NCBI GenBank assembly: GCA_902782655.1
Contig: CACZNY010000435.1
Location: forward strand, 1-5,222
DNA length: 5,222 nucleotides
Direction: 5' to 3'
From: an uncultured Lachnospiraceae bacterium
Lineage (GTDB): Bacteria; Bacillota; Clostridia; Lachnospirales; Lachnospiraceae
The notes under the pieces were generated by a model. That model was not told where the DNA came from, made no database searches, and saw nothing but the letters and a program-made list of their open reading frames with translations. Positions 1-5,217 of this stretch are shown here, piece after piece (position 1 is the first letter of the stretch; every line of letters begins with the position of its first letter). A program made the translations under genes and the position numbers.

Positions 1-791
1 ATTGGGATGATAAGGCACAGAATATAAGACGTATCGCCCAGCAGCTGAATATAGGTACGGATTCCATGGTGTTTGTTGATGATAATCCTGCTGAAAGAGA
101 AATAGTAAGGACTTATCTTCCGGAGGTTCTGGTCATCGATCTTCCGGAGGATCCGTCTTATTATGCAAGGGCGGTAGATGAGAGCAGCGCCTTTTCCTGG
201 ATAGAGATAACCAAAGAGGATATTGACAGGACCGGAACCTATGAGAAGAATGCTGAAAGGCAGGAGCTTTTAGAGAGCTTTGTTGATTATGATGAATACC
301 TGAAAGCACTTGATATGCATGCTGTGCTCGGAAGCCCTGAAGGAGTGCAGCTAAAGAGATTTACACAGCTTATAAACAAGTCTAATCAGTTTAATCTTCG
401 CACCCAAAGGTATTCTGAGGAAGAAATTGCCGCTATGCTTAATAAACCGGATATACGGCTTATTTACGTAGAGCTTACGGACAAATTTTCGGAATACGGG
501 ATCATTTCATGTATCATATTAGAGAAAAGGGATGGCGATTGCTTTGTCGATACATGGCTCATGAGCTGCAGGGTTCTGAAGAGAGGGGTAGAGCTGCTGG
601 CATTTGATGCCGTAAGCAAAGCAGCCGAAGAATGGGGATGTGACAGGATAGTGGGAGAGTATCTTCCTACAAAGAAAAACGGAATGGTAAAGGACTTCTA
701 TACGAGCCTTGGGTTTGATGACTGCGGAGAGGGGAGATATGAACTGAGGCTTGAAGATTACAGAAGGAAAATGTTCTATATCGAAACATGA
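1..791 (+). CDS. FkbH-like protein, 3' part (HAD domain end plus GNAT-like domain)
   Basis: The gene is cut by the left window edge. The frame is open from position 3 (first codons read WDDKAQNIRRIA) and ends at TGA 789-791, leaving 262 visible residues. The start WDDK..NI..IA..LNIG followed by VFVDDNPAERE is the C-terminal part of a HAD phosphatase-like domain of the FkbH (HAD-IIIC) type, with the conserved Lys and the DDNPxE motif. From about visible residue 120 onward the sequence resembles a GNAT acyltransferase fold (FNLRTQRY, a central strand pair, then a C-terminal DFYTSLGFDDCGEGRYEL segment), as is usual in FkbH proteins. Known members load a glyceryl unit from 1,3-bisphosphoglycerate onto an acyl carrier protein in polyketide pathways; relatives occur in surface glycan or lipid loci. 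The substrate here cannot be told. No acyl carrier protein gene is visible, so the pathway lies to the left. It is separated from the pilus operon by about 400 bases and is probably not functionally linked to it. Confidence 0.85.
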   Translation, partial: WDDKAQNIRRIAQQLNIGTDSMVFVDDNPAEREIVRTYLPEVLVIDLPEDPSYYARAVDESSAFSWIEITKEDIDRTGTYEKNAERQELLESFVDYDEYLKALDMHAVLGSPEGVQLKRFTQLINKSNQFNLRTQRYSEEEIAAMLNKPDIRLIYVELTDKFSEYGIISCIILEKRDGDCFVDTWLMSCRVLKRGVELLAFDAVSKAAEEWGCDRIVGEYLPTKKNGMVKDFYTSLGFDDCGEGRYELRLEDYRRKMFYIET

Positions 792-833
792 AAATGGGAT
801 CGTATGGGATGTTCGTGTGGTAAGGCACGGTTT

Positions 834-854
834 TCTGATTTTTCAGATTTTGCT
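834..854 (+). terminator. Weak candidate Rho-independent terminator after the FkbH-like gene
   Basis: A 5-bp stem TCTGA/TCAGA (834-838 with 843-847) and a TTTT loop are followed by TTTTGCTTT. The position, about 45 bases after the stop codon, fits a terminator. The stem is short and AT-rich, so efficiency would be low and chance is possible. Confidence 0.2.
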
Positions 855-870
855 TTGAAACCTCGGAGAG

Positions 871-968
871 GGCGTTAAACAGCCAGTGCAAAATATGCCC
901 TTTGGCATATTTTGAGTGCCTCTTAGATGCGCTATGCGCATCTGGCATCGTCCTGTTTGTTCAACGCC
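871..968 (+). ncRNA. Candidate structured RNA or MITE-like inverted-repeat element (three-way junction)
   Basis: Three nested or adjacent stems are visible. The outer stem pairs GGCGTTAAACAG (871-882) with CTGTTT (953-958) and AACGCC (963-968): 12 bp interrupted only by a 4-base bulge GTTC (959-962). Inside it, hairpin I has a perfect 11-bp stem, CAAAATATGCC (889-899) with GGCATATTTTG (904-914), and a CTTT loop. Hairpin II has a perfect 8-bp stem AGATGCGC (925-932) with GCGCATCT (936-943) and a TAT loop, extended below a 4-base bulge (TCTT) by GTGCC (916-920) with GGCAT (944-948), one G-T wobble included. The whole fold is about 98 nt. I do not recognise it as a known RNA family. No convincing promoter lies just upstream, so it could be a separate small RNA, the 3' UTR of the FkbH-like transcript, or a small palindromic repeat whose terminal inverted repeats form the outer stem. 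Strand is uncertain; the wobble pair slightly favours +. Confidence 0.4.
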
Positions 969-1112
969 GAACGTGGTGAAACAAAGACCTTTTCGAGCTT
1001 GGATTTCATGCATACGAGGTACACCTGGCGTGGTATTCTCTAGCCTTTTACTTTCGGGAAGCCGGATATAAAGAGCATAAGGCAAAATTATACGCCTGCC
1101 AATGTATATATA

Positions 1113-1121
1113 TGGTATAAT
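1113..1121 (+). promoter_or_regulatory. Extended -10 promoter for the pilus operon
   Basis: TGGTATAAT contains a perfect TATAAT (1116-1121) preceded by TG one base upstream, an extended -10. No good -35 lies at 16-18 bases (CGCCTG at 17), which extended -10 promoters tolerate. Transcription would start near 1128, giving a leader of about 65 bases before the pilC-like start. Confidence 0.6.
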
Positions 1122-1179
1122 GCAGTTTAGTAAAAACGTTGTACCGGGCTCATAAAACCTCACAGGATTCTTAAAGTAC

Positions 1180-1184
1180 AGGAG
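1180..1184 (+). promoter_or_regulatory. Ribosome binding site that fixes the pilC-like start at ATG 1195
   Basis: AGGAG lies 10 bases before ATG 1195 but only 1 base before the in-frame TTG at 1186, so the ATG is the usable start. Leader bases TTGTAC (1139-1144) could pair with GTACAG (1176-1181, one wobble), touching the first bases of this site; this is weak. Confidence 0.7.
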
Positions 1185-1194
1185 ATTGAGAGCT

Positions 1195-2232
1195 ATGAAG
1201 ACATTAACCAATACAGAGCTTTCCTATTTTTGCGGACAGATGTCGCTCATTCTGCGGGCGGGGATATCTTCAATAGAAGGTCTGTATATGATGCAGGATG
1301 ATACCGAAGCTTCAGCTGACGAAAAAAAACTGTATACGGACATAAAGAAGCATCTGGATGAGGGAGGATATCTGTACGAGGCGTTTGAAAAGACAGGTGT
1401 TTTTCCTCCGTACATGGTTAAAATGACGCGGATCGGGGAAGAGACCGGTACTCTTGACAATGTAATGGATGCATTGCGGGTTCACTACAACAGGGAAGAG
1501 GAGATTCGTCAATCCATACGTCAGGCAGTGACGTATCCGGTCGTTATGGCAGGTATGATACTTGTGGTTATCCTCGTGCTTTTACTGGAGGTGATGCCGG
1601 TGTTCCGGCAGGTCTTCAGACAGCTTGGAGCGGAGATGACAGGATTTGCCGGCCTTCTTTTTAATATCGGTGATGCGATAAGAAATTATTCCATAGTTTT
1701 TGTTGCAATCCTTGTGATTCTGCTTGTTTTAGTGGTCATATGTACGAGGACGGAAAAAGGCAGGAAGATCGGACTGGCTTTTCTCTCTAAATTCAAATTT
1801 TTCAGACGATTAAGGAATGATATTTCTACCAGCAGATTTGCTGACGGTCTCGCACTTGCGCTTAGGTCGGGATTTTCACCGGATTTTGGTATAGATATGG
1901 TAACAGATATAATAGAGGATAAGGTTTTTACTGCCAAGGTCGCCGATTGTAAACAGCGCCTTATAGACGGGGCGCCGTTTGACGAAGCCTTGAAGGAAGC
2001 GGGGATCCTGTCCGGAGTAAATGCAAGAATGATGACTATCGGACATCGTACAGGTTCTTCTGACGTGGTCATGGAACAGATCTCGGATCTGAGCCAGAAA
2101 AAAATAGATAACAGCATAAGCAACGCTCTTGGTACGATAGAACCTGTGCTTATCGTGATCCTGTCTCTGGTAATAGGGGCGATCCTGATGTCGGTAATGT
2201 TCCCTCTGCTGGGTATTGTATCCGCAATATGA
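1195..2232 (+). CDS. pilC: Type II secretion F family / PilC-like inner-membrane platform protein
   Basis: The 345-residue protein has the two-repeat architecture of GspF/PilC. The first T2SSF domain is at about residues 9-130 (YFCGQMSLILRAGI, then the GEETGTLDN signature at 81-89). The second is at about 212-337 (STSRFADGLALALRSGFS, then IGHRTGSSDVVM). Predicted membrane segments are near 115-135, 166-184 and 317-337, the usual three-TM layout. In type IV pili and type II secretion this protein is the inner-membrane platform contacted by the assembly and retraction ATPases. It is shorter than typical PilC (about 400 residues) because the N-terminal extension is missing; the protein begins almost directly at the first domain. 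The start at ATG 1195 is set by AGGAG at 1180-1184. Its stop overlaps the next gene's start (ATGA, 2229-2232), and pilT at the operon end supports a pilus role. Family assignment is firm; PilC versus GspF naming rests on context. Confidence 0.9.
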   Translation: MKTLTNTELSYFCGQMSLILRAGISSIEGLYMMQDDTEASADEKKLYTDIKKHLDEGGYLYEAFEKTGVFPPYMVKMTRIGEETGTLDNVMDALRVHYNREEEIRQSIRQAVTYPVVMAGMILVVILVLLLEVMPVFRQVFRQLGAEMTGFAGLLFNIGDAIRNYSIVFVAILVILLVLVVICTRTEKGRKIGLAFLSKFKFFRRLRNDISTSRFADGLALALRSGFSPDFGIDMVTDIIEDKVFTAKVADCKQRLIDGAPFDEALKEAGILSGVNARMMTIGHRTGSSDVVMEQISDLSQKKIDNSISNALGTIEPVLIVILSLVIGAILMSVMFPLLGIVSAI

Positions 2233-2549
2233 AAAAACGCAGCAGCGGCTCAGGGAAAACAATATTAACACTGGCGGGCTTCGGTCTGGTATTGGTGATC
2301 TTTTTGTTTGCAGTAAACAATGCATCAAAGGGGAATATCGACAGGCAGCAGGAGAGTCTTGAGAAAGCGATACAAAGAGATGTTACGTATTGCTATGCAA
2401 CGACGGGACGATATCCCAAAACGCTTGATTATATAGAGCGAGTTTACGGCCTTACTTATGACAGGGAGCTGTTTTCAATTGACTATCAGGTACAGGGCAG
2501 TAAGATCCCTCCTATAATTAAAATCGAGCGGGTGGAGGAAAAAAAATGA
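2229..2549 (+). CDS. Small single-TM pilus-operon protein, unknown function
   Basis: 106 residues. A short basic N-terminus (MKKRSSGSGK) is followed by one hydrophobic segment at about 11-29, a charged helix-like stretch (about 35-50), and a C-terminal domain with CYATTGRYPKTLDYIE (55-70), YGLTYD and IDYQVQGSKIPP. The RYPKTLDYI stretch recalls the region after the N-terminal helix in GspG-type pseudopilins, but no prepilin cleavage motif with Glu at +5 is present, so this similarity is only suggestive. The topology suggests an N-terminal membrane anchor with the rest outside the cytoplasm. The start ATG overlaps the pilC-like stop in ATGA and has no clear ribosome binding site of its own, which suggests translational coupling. 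Position between a platform protein and a DUF4860-like gene implies a role in the same pilus-like machine. I do not recognise a named family. Confidence 0.8.
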   Translation: MKKRSSGSGKTILTLAGFGLVLVIFLFAVNNASKGNIDRQQESLEKAIQRDVTYCYATTGRYPKTLDYIERVYGLTYDRELFSIDYQVQGSKIPPIIKIERVEEKK

Positions 2550-3079
2550 GGAGAAATCGAATCATAGATGTCTTCCCGATGCTTCTTTTTCTGATATTTA
2601 CATTGTCGGCTCTCGGGATAGTGACCTTTTCTGTACAGATATATAGAAATATAGTTGAACGTGCAGAGGGGAGGTTTGATACGGAGACGGCGGCGGCATA
2701 CCTCTCTGAGAAATTCAGAAACCACGATCAGGAAGGCAGCATAGATGTCACGGAGTTTATGGGAAATAAAGCTATCCTCATTGACGAGACGATAAAAGAG
2801 GTTCCTCACGTTACTTATATATATGTAAGCGATGGATATCTGAGAGAGCTCTTCTCTGATAAAGAAGGCATTGGCAGCTGTACGGCATCTGATGGAAACG
2901 AGATACTGCCGATGGCTTCGATGAATGTGGAGAGAATATCTGACAGGCTGGTAAAGCTGGAGTTTACAGATACAGAAGGAAGGAAAGAGGAAACGTATCT
3001 TTCCATAAAGAGTAAAAAATCCAGACAGACAAGTGAGGGGGATTCTGAGAACGCCGAGTCCGGGGGGGATAAGCCATGA
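2546..3079 (+). CDS. DUF4860-like single-TM protein of the pilus operon
   Basis: 177 residues. One hydrophobic segment at about 9-31 (after MRRNRIID) is followed by QIYRNIVERAEGRFDTETAAAYLSEKFRN (32-60), then a beta-rich region with VTYIYVSDGYLRELF (89-103), GNEI (117-120) and RLVKLEF (134-140). The tail (about 156-177) is polar and low-complexity (KKSRQTSEGDSENAESGGDKP). The pattern of anchor, YLSxKxR segment and YxYYxDGYLRELF segment matches my memory of DUF4860 proteins found in pilus-like operons of Lachnospiraceae; the family has no assigned function. A minor-pilin-like role is inferred from context only. It overlaps both neighbours by ATGA (2546-2549 and 3076-3079) and has its own ribosome binding site, GGAGG at 2534-2538, 7 bases before the ATG. 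A run of seven G (3062-3068) lies near its 3' end. Confidence 0.8.
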   Translation: MRRNRIIDVFPMLLFLIFTLSALGIVTFSVQIYRNIVERAEGRFDTETAAAYLSEKFRNHDQEGSIDVTEFMGNKAILIDETIKEVPHVTYIYVSDGYLRELFSDKEGIGSCTASDGNEILPMASMNVERISDRLVKLEFTDTEGRKEETYLSIKSKKSRQTSEGDSENAESGGDKP

Positions 3080-3522
3080 AAGAAAGAGTGAGGCTTTCAT
3101 CCGGGAATATGCTGCTGCTTGAGCTTTTGTTTGCGCTGATCTTTTTCAGTCTCACCCTGTCTGTGACCTTGTCGGTATTCGGAGAGGCCTATGTGCTTTC
3201 AAGGCAGGCAGAGGGCCGCGATATGGCTGTTGCGGAAGCAAATGATGTGGCAGAGATTATAAGATCGGCTGAATATATTTCAGAGATAGAAGGATTATTG
3301 AGCCAGAAGGGACTTGTCAGGGGAGCTGATGGGCAGTATACGGGTGAGTATAACGACAGTAAGTACGGCATAGTGGTTTCAACATCGGTTTCGGGCAGGC
3401 TTTATACCGCTGACATTGCATGTTATGATTTTTTGAGTGATGAGATGTATCCGGCATCGGCGATTTATGAGCTTAAGGTAGAGCATGCTGTCAAGGATGG
3501 GATGCAGGTGGTCAAGGAGTGA
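3076..3522 (+). CDS. Pseudopilin-like protein with off-register prepilin motif
   Basis: 148 residues. The N-terminus MKERVRLSSGNMLLLELLFALIF has the look of a class III prepilin signal: a short basic leader, Gly, then a hydrophobic helix containing a Glu. In a normal prepilin the Glu is at +5 after Gly(-1); here Gly10 to Glu16 places it at +6, or at +5 only if cleavage follows Asn11. The hydrophobic helix covers about 12-36, and the remainder is a soluble domain with ADGQYTGEYNDSKYGIVVSTSV (about 84-105) and YELKVEH (131-137). It is likely a minor pilin or pseudopilin inserted in the inner membrane; processing by prepilin peptidase is uncertain. It overlaps the upstream gene by ATGA (3076-3079), preceded by a G-rich stretch but no good AGGAGG. 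The 3' end contains the ribosome binding site of the next gene. Confidence 0.8.
   Translation: MKERVRLSSGNMLLLELLFALIFFSLTLSVTLSVFGEAYVLSRQAEGRDMAVAEANDVAEIIRSAEYISEIEGLLSQKGLVRGADGQYTGEYNDSKYGIVVSTSVSGRLYTADIACYDFLSDEMYPASAIYELKVEHAVKDGMQVVKE
3514..3519 (+). promoter_or_regulatory. Ribosome binding site that fixes the next start at ATG 3527
   Basis: AAGGAG is 7 bases before ATG 3527. An upstream in-frame ATG at 3485 would add 14 residues with two Arg and a Cys and has no such site; it also lies deep inside the preceding gene. Confidence 0.75.
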
Positions 3523-3526
3523 CAGT

Positions 3527-3940
3527 ATGGGAGATAATACACCAAGGACAATAGGTTTACCTATGCTGATAGTGGTCTTTGTGAGCATATGTCTTTTTTC
3601 TTTCAGCGGGATAGCGTACTCCACTGCGAAGAACAGTTTGGAGCAGAGCGAAGGCATCATTGAAAGAGCTCAAAATTATCATCAGGCCTGTAATGCGGTT
3701 GAGGAAACGCTTGCTTCACTTCCTTCAGTTCCTCAGACACGGACTACTTATTCGATACCCTTTGGGACATCTATGGAGGAGCTTCAGGTTACCATAGAGC
3801 CTGACGAAAAGGGGGAGGATTACGATATCGTCGGATGGGTGGTGTCGGATACATCGAGCTGGGAGGCTCCATCAGATACAGGTAATACATCCGGGCCGCA
3901 GGGACCGCAGGGACCTGAAGGGCCGCAAGGGCCATCATAG
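3527..3940 (+). CDS. Single-TM, GspK/PilX-like minor pilin candidate with collagen-like C-terminal tail
   Basis: 137 residues. The N-terminus MGDNTPRTIGLPMLIVVFVS leads into one hydrophobic segment at about 11-30. Gly10 could be a prepilin -1 residue, but position +5 is Ile, not Glu; loss of Glu5 is a known trait of GspK-type minor pseudopilins, so a GspK/PilX-like role is plausible. Residues 34-66 look helical (STAKNSLEQSEGIIERAQNY and on), followed by a strand-rich part with MEELQVTIEPDEKGEDYDIV (83-102). The protein ends in five Gly-X-Y triplets, GPQGPQGPEGPQGPS (123-137), after a Ser/Thr/Gly linker. The tail would be exposed at the far end from the membrane anchor. The start is chosen from AAGGAG at 3514-3519. 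The gene starts 4 bases after the preceding stop, and 15 bases separate it from pilT. I know no named family for the whole protein. Confidence 0.75.
   Translation: MGDNTPRTIGLPMLIVVFVSICLFSFSGIAYSTAKNSLEQSEGIIERAQNYHQACNAVEETLASLPSVPQTRTTYSIPFGTSMEELQVTIEPDEKGEDYDIVGWVVSDTSSWEAPSDTGNTSGPQGPQGPEGPQGPS
3893..3937 (+). repeat. Collagen-like Gly-Pro-X repeat, five triplets
   Basis: The 45 bases encode GPQ, GPQ, GPE, GPQ and GPS directly before the TAG stop. Codons vary (GGG/GGA, CCG/CCT/CCA, CAG/CAA), so the array is not a fresh DNA duplication, which argues for selection on the protein sequence. Confidence 0.9.
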
Positions 3941-3955
3941 GAGGGCAAAAACAGT

Positions 3956-5005
3956 ATGGTTGAAGAGATCTTAAGACAGGCTGTCGAACAAAATGTATCG
4001 GATATCTTTATTGTTGCGGGACGTCCGGTTTCGTTTTATAAGAACGGCGTTATCACAAAGGAGGGATATATTAAGCTTTCTCCTGATGAGGCTGAACAGA
4101 ATGTCAGGGAAATATACGAGCTTGCGCACAGGGATATAGCTAAGCTGACCGAGGGGGGCGATGACGATTTTTCGCTGTCCGTGCCGGGGTTGTCCCGATT
4201 CAGAGTGAGCGGTTATAAGCAGAGGGGAACTATTTCAGCAGTTCTGAGGGTCATATCATTTGAACTTCCCGATCCGACTGCCTTTGGTATTCCTTCCAAT
4301 ATAGTCAGGCTTGGTGAGCAGCCGAATGGGATGGTGCTTGTGACAGGGCCCGCAGGCTCGGGAAAATCTTCTACTCTTGCGTGTATGATAGATCATATTA
4401 ATAAGACCAGAGAGTCTCATGTCATTACTTTGGAGGATCCTATAGAGTATCTGCACAGACACGAACAGAGTATCGTGAGTCAGAGGGAGATCAGCGTTGA
4501 TACAGACAGCTATGTTACCGGCCTGAGAGCGGCGCTTCGTCAATGTCCGCATGTCATTCTGCTCGGAGAAATGCGTGATTTTGAAACCATCTCAGTAGCT
4601 ATGACGGCAGCGGAGACCGGACATCTTCTTTTATCGACTTTACATACTATGGGAGCGTCAAATACGATCAACAGAATAATAGATGTTTTTCCGGCAAACC
4701 AGCAGAGACAGATCACGGTACAGCTTTCATCTGTGCTGCATGCGGTTATTTCACAGCAGCTGCTTCCTACCATTAAAGGCGGGGTGGTTCCGGCTTTTGA
4801 GATAATGACCATGACTCCCGCGATCAGAAATATGATACGTGACGGGAAAGTGCACCAGATAGACGGTATTATATATTCCAGTCCGGATGAAAGCATGGTG
4901 TCTATGGATGAAAGTATTCTGAAACTTCTGGAAAAAGGGGTGATCTCGGAAGAAACGGCACAACGGTATGCAGTTCATCCGGAAAGGCTCAGGACTCATT
5001 CTTAA
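3956..5005 (+). CDS. pilT: PilT-family type IV pilus retraction ATPase
   Basis: 349 residues, the normal PilT length. An N-terminal PAS-like domain (about 1-105) is followed by the RecA-like ATPase core. Visible motifs in order: Walker A GPAGSGKSST (131-140), Asp box HVITLEDPIEYLH (155-167), Walker B VILLGEMRD with catalytic Glu205 (200-208), His box AETGHLLLSTLHT (219-231), and the PilT-specific AIRNMIRDGK (289-298; consensus AIRNLIRE), which distinguishes retraction ATPases from PilB/GspE. IIDVFPANQQRQI (241-253) also matches PilT. It would form a cytoplasmic hexamer that depolymerises pilin into the membrane, acting on the PilC platform encoded first in this operon. The N-terminal ASDLHL-type motif is VSDIFI here, lacking the His. 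The ribosome binding site AGGAGGG (3939-3945) is strong and partly overlaps the preceding stop. No tetracysteine zinc motif of PilB is seen. Assignment is confident; a PilU-like role cannot be excluded. Confidence 0.93.
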   Translation: MVEEILRQAVEQNVSDIFIVAGRPVSFYKNGVITKEGYIKLSPDEAEQNVREIYELAHRDIAKLTEGGDDDFSLSVPGLSRFRVSGYKQRGTISAVLRVISFELPDPTAFGIPSNIVRLGEQPNGMVLVTGPAGSGKSSTLACMIDHINKTRESHVITLEDPIEYLHRHEQSIVSQREISVDTDSYVTGLRAALRQCPHVILLGEMRDFETISVAMTAAETGHLLLSTLHTMGASNTINRIIDVFPANQQRQITVQLSSVLHAVISQQLLPTIKGGVVPAFEIMTMTPAIRNMIRDGKVHQIDGIIYSSPDESMVSMDESILKLLEKGVISEETAQRYAVHPERLRTHS

Positions 5006-5011
5006 ATACTG

Positions 5012-5053
5012 TACGGGGCATGAGACCCGGAACGGATTGTCTTGTGCCCTGTA
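5012..5053 (+). other. Long hairpin after pilT, possible transcript 3' end structure
   Basis: TACGGGGCATGAGAC (5012-5026) pairs with GTCTTGTGCCCTGTA (5039-5053) over 15 continuous pairs, three of them G-T wobbles. The loop can add CCG/CGG (5027-5029 with 5033-5035) closed by GAA. It starts 6 bases after the pilT stop. No T-tract follows (next bases ATCCGCAAAAATC), so it is not a standard Rho-independent terminator; it may protect the mRNA 3' end or help termination by another route. Confidence 0.5.
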
Positions 5054-5137
5054 ATCCGCAAAAATCCCCCGTTTGGAAAATCCGGATCAAACTTTCCTGC
5101 ATAAATCAAAAAAATCTTAAATAAAGAAAAAAATTGC

Positions 5138-5166
5138 TTGACTTCGCATAAACGTAATGATAAGAT
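5138..5166 (+). promoter_or_regulatory. Sigma-70/SigA-type promoter with upstream A-rich tract
   Basis: TTGACT (5138-5143) and TAAGAT (5161-5166) are separated by exactly 17 bases, matching consensus at 5/6 and 4/6. The preceding 5101-5133 is very A-rich with runs of seven A, like an UP element. Transcription would start near 5173 and run out of the window to the right, so it serves an unseen gene or RNA. Confidence 0.6.
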
Positions 5167-5178
5167 AACCGTTGCACT

Positions 5179-5217
5179 CGCACAAAAGTGCGTGATGGCT
5201 TGATGCGCTAAGGCGCA
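5179..5217 (+). other. Two tandem short hairpins at the start of the predicted downstream transcript
   Basis: CGCAC/GTGCG (5179-5183 with 5188-5192) closes an AAAA loop; TGCGC/GCGCA (5204-5208 with 5213-5217) closes a TAAG loop. They begin within about 10 bases of the predicted transcription start. GATGCGCTA at 5202-5210 is identical to 926-934 in the 871-968 element. They may form a structured leader, a small RNA start, or a copy of a dispersed palindromic repeat; the window ends before this can be told. Confidence 0.35.

Larger units (their letters stand above)
792..1194. other. Gene-free spacer between FkbH-like gene and pilus operon
   Basis: No credible protein gene is seen on either strand in these 403 bases; the only + strand start next to the FkbH stop gives an 11-codon peptide. 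The left half contains a weak hairpin/T-run (834-854) and the inverted-repeat element at 871-968. The middle (about 970-1090) shows no clear feature beyond a possible 6-bp pairing of ACCTCG (860-865) with CGAGGT (1015-1020), which might enclose the 871-968 element. The right part carries the operon promoter and a roughly 65-base leader. Confidence 0.7.

Noticed and set aside
115..150. 12-base direct repeat ATCTTCCGGAGG at 115-126 and 139-150
   Set aside because: Both copies lie in frame in the FkbH-like gene and encode LPE in a normal family segment; a chance coding repeat is sufficient.
667..948. 93-codon minus-strand open frame overlapping the FkbH-like 3' end
   Set aside because: It is antisense to a well-supported coding region, has no recognisable motif, and extends through the hairpins of the 871-968 element.
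1044..1072. Second possible promoter with TATAAA at 1067-1072
   Set aside because: The matching -35 region (CCTTTT/CTTTTA) is poor and there is no extended -10; the element at 1113-1121 is much better.
1186..1194. Alternative TTG start for the pilC-like gene
   Set aside because: Only one base separates it from AGGAG, too close for initiation; ATG 1195 has correct spacing.
1122..1194. Cyclic-di-GMP riboswitch in the pilus operon leader
   Set aside because: Such riboswitches often precede pilus genes in Clostridia, but the roughly 65-base leader is too short and lacks the conserved GEMM-I or c-di-GMP-II core motifs.
843..1211. 122-codon open frame on the minus strand across the spacer and pilC-like start
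   Set aside because: It runs over the inverted-repeat element, the operon promoter and the pilC-like ribosome binding site, shows no recognisable domain, and has a composition typical of translated non-coding DNA.
3062..3068. G7 tract as a phase-variation (slippage) site
   Set aside because: Seven G is short, and slippage would alter only the last residues of the DUF4860-like protein; the -1 frame hits TAA at 3070-3072, so no fusion with the next gene results.
3485..3526. Upstream ATG for the collagen-tailed protein
   Set aside because: It lacks a ribosome binding site, lies inside the previous gene, and adds a sequence (LSRMGCRWSRSDS) that looks like out-of-frame translation.
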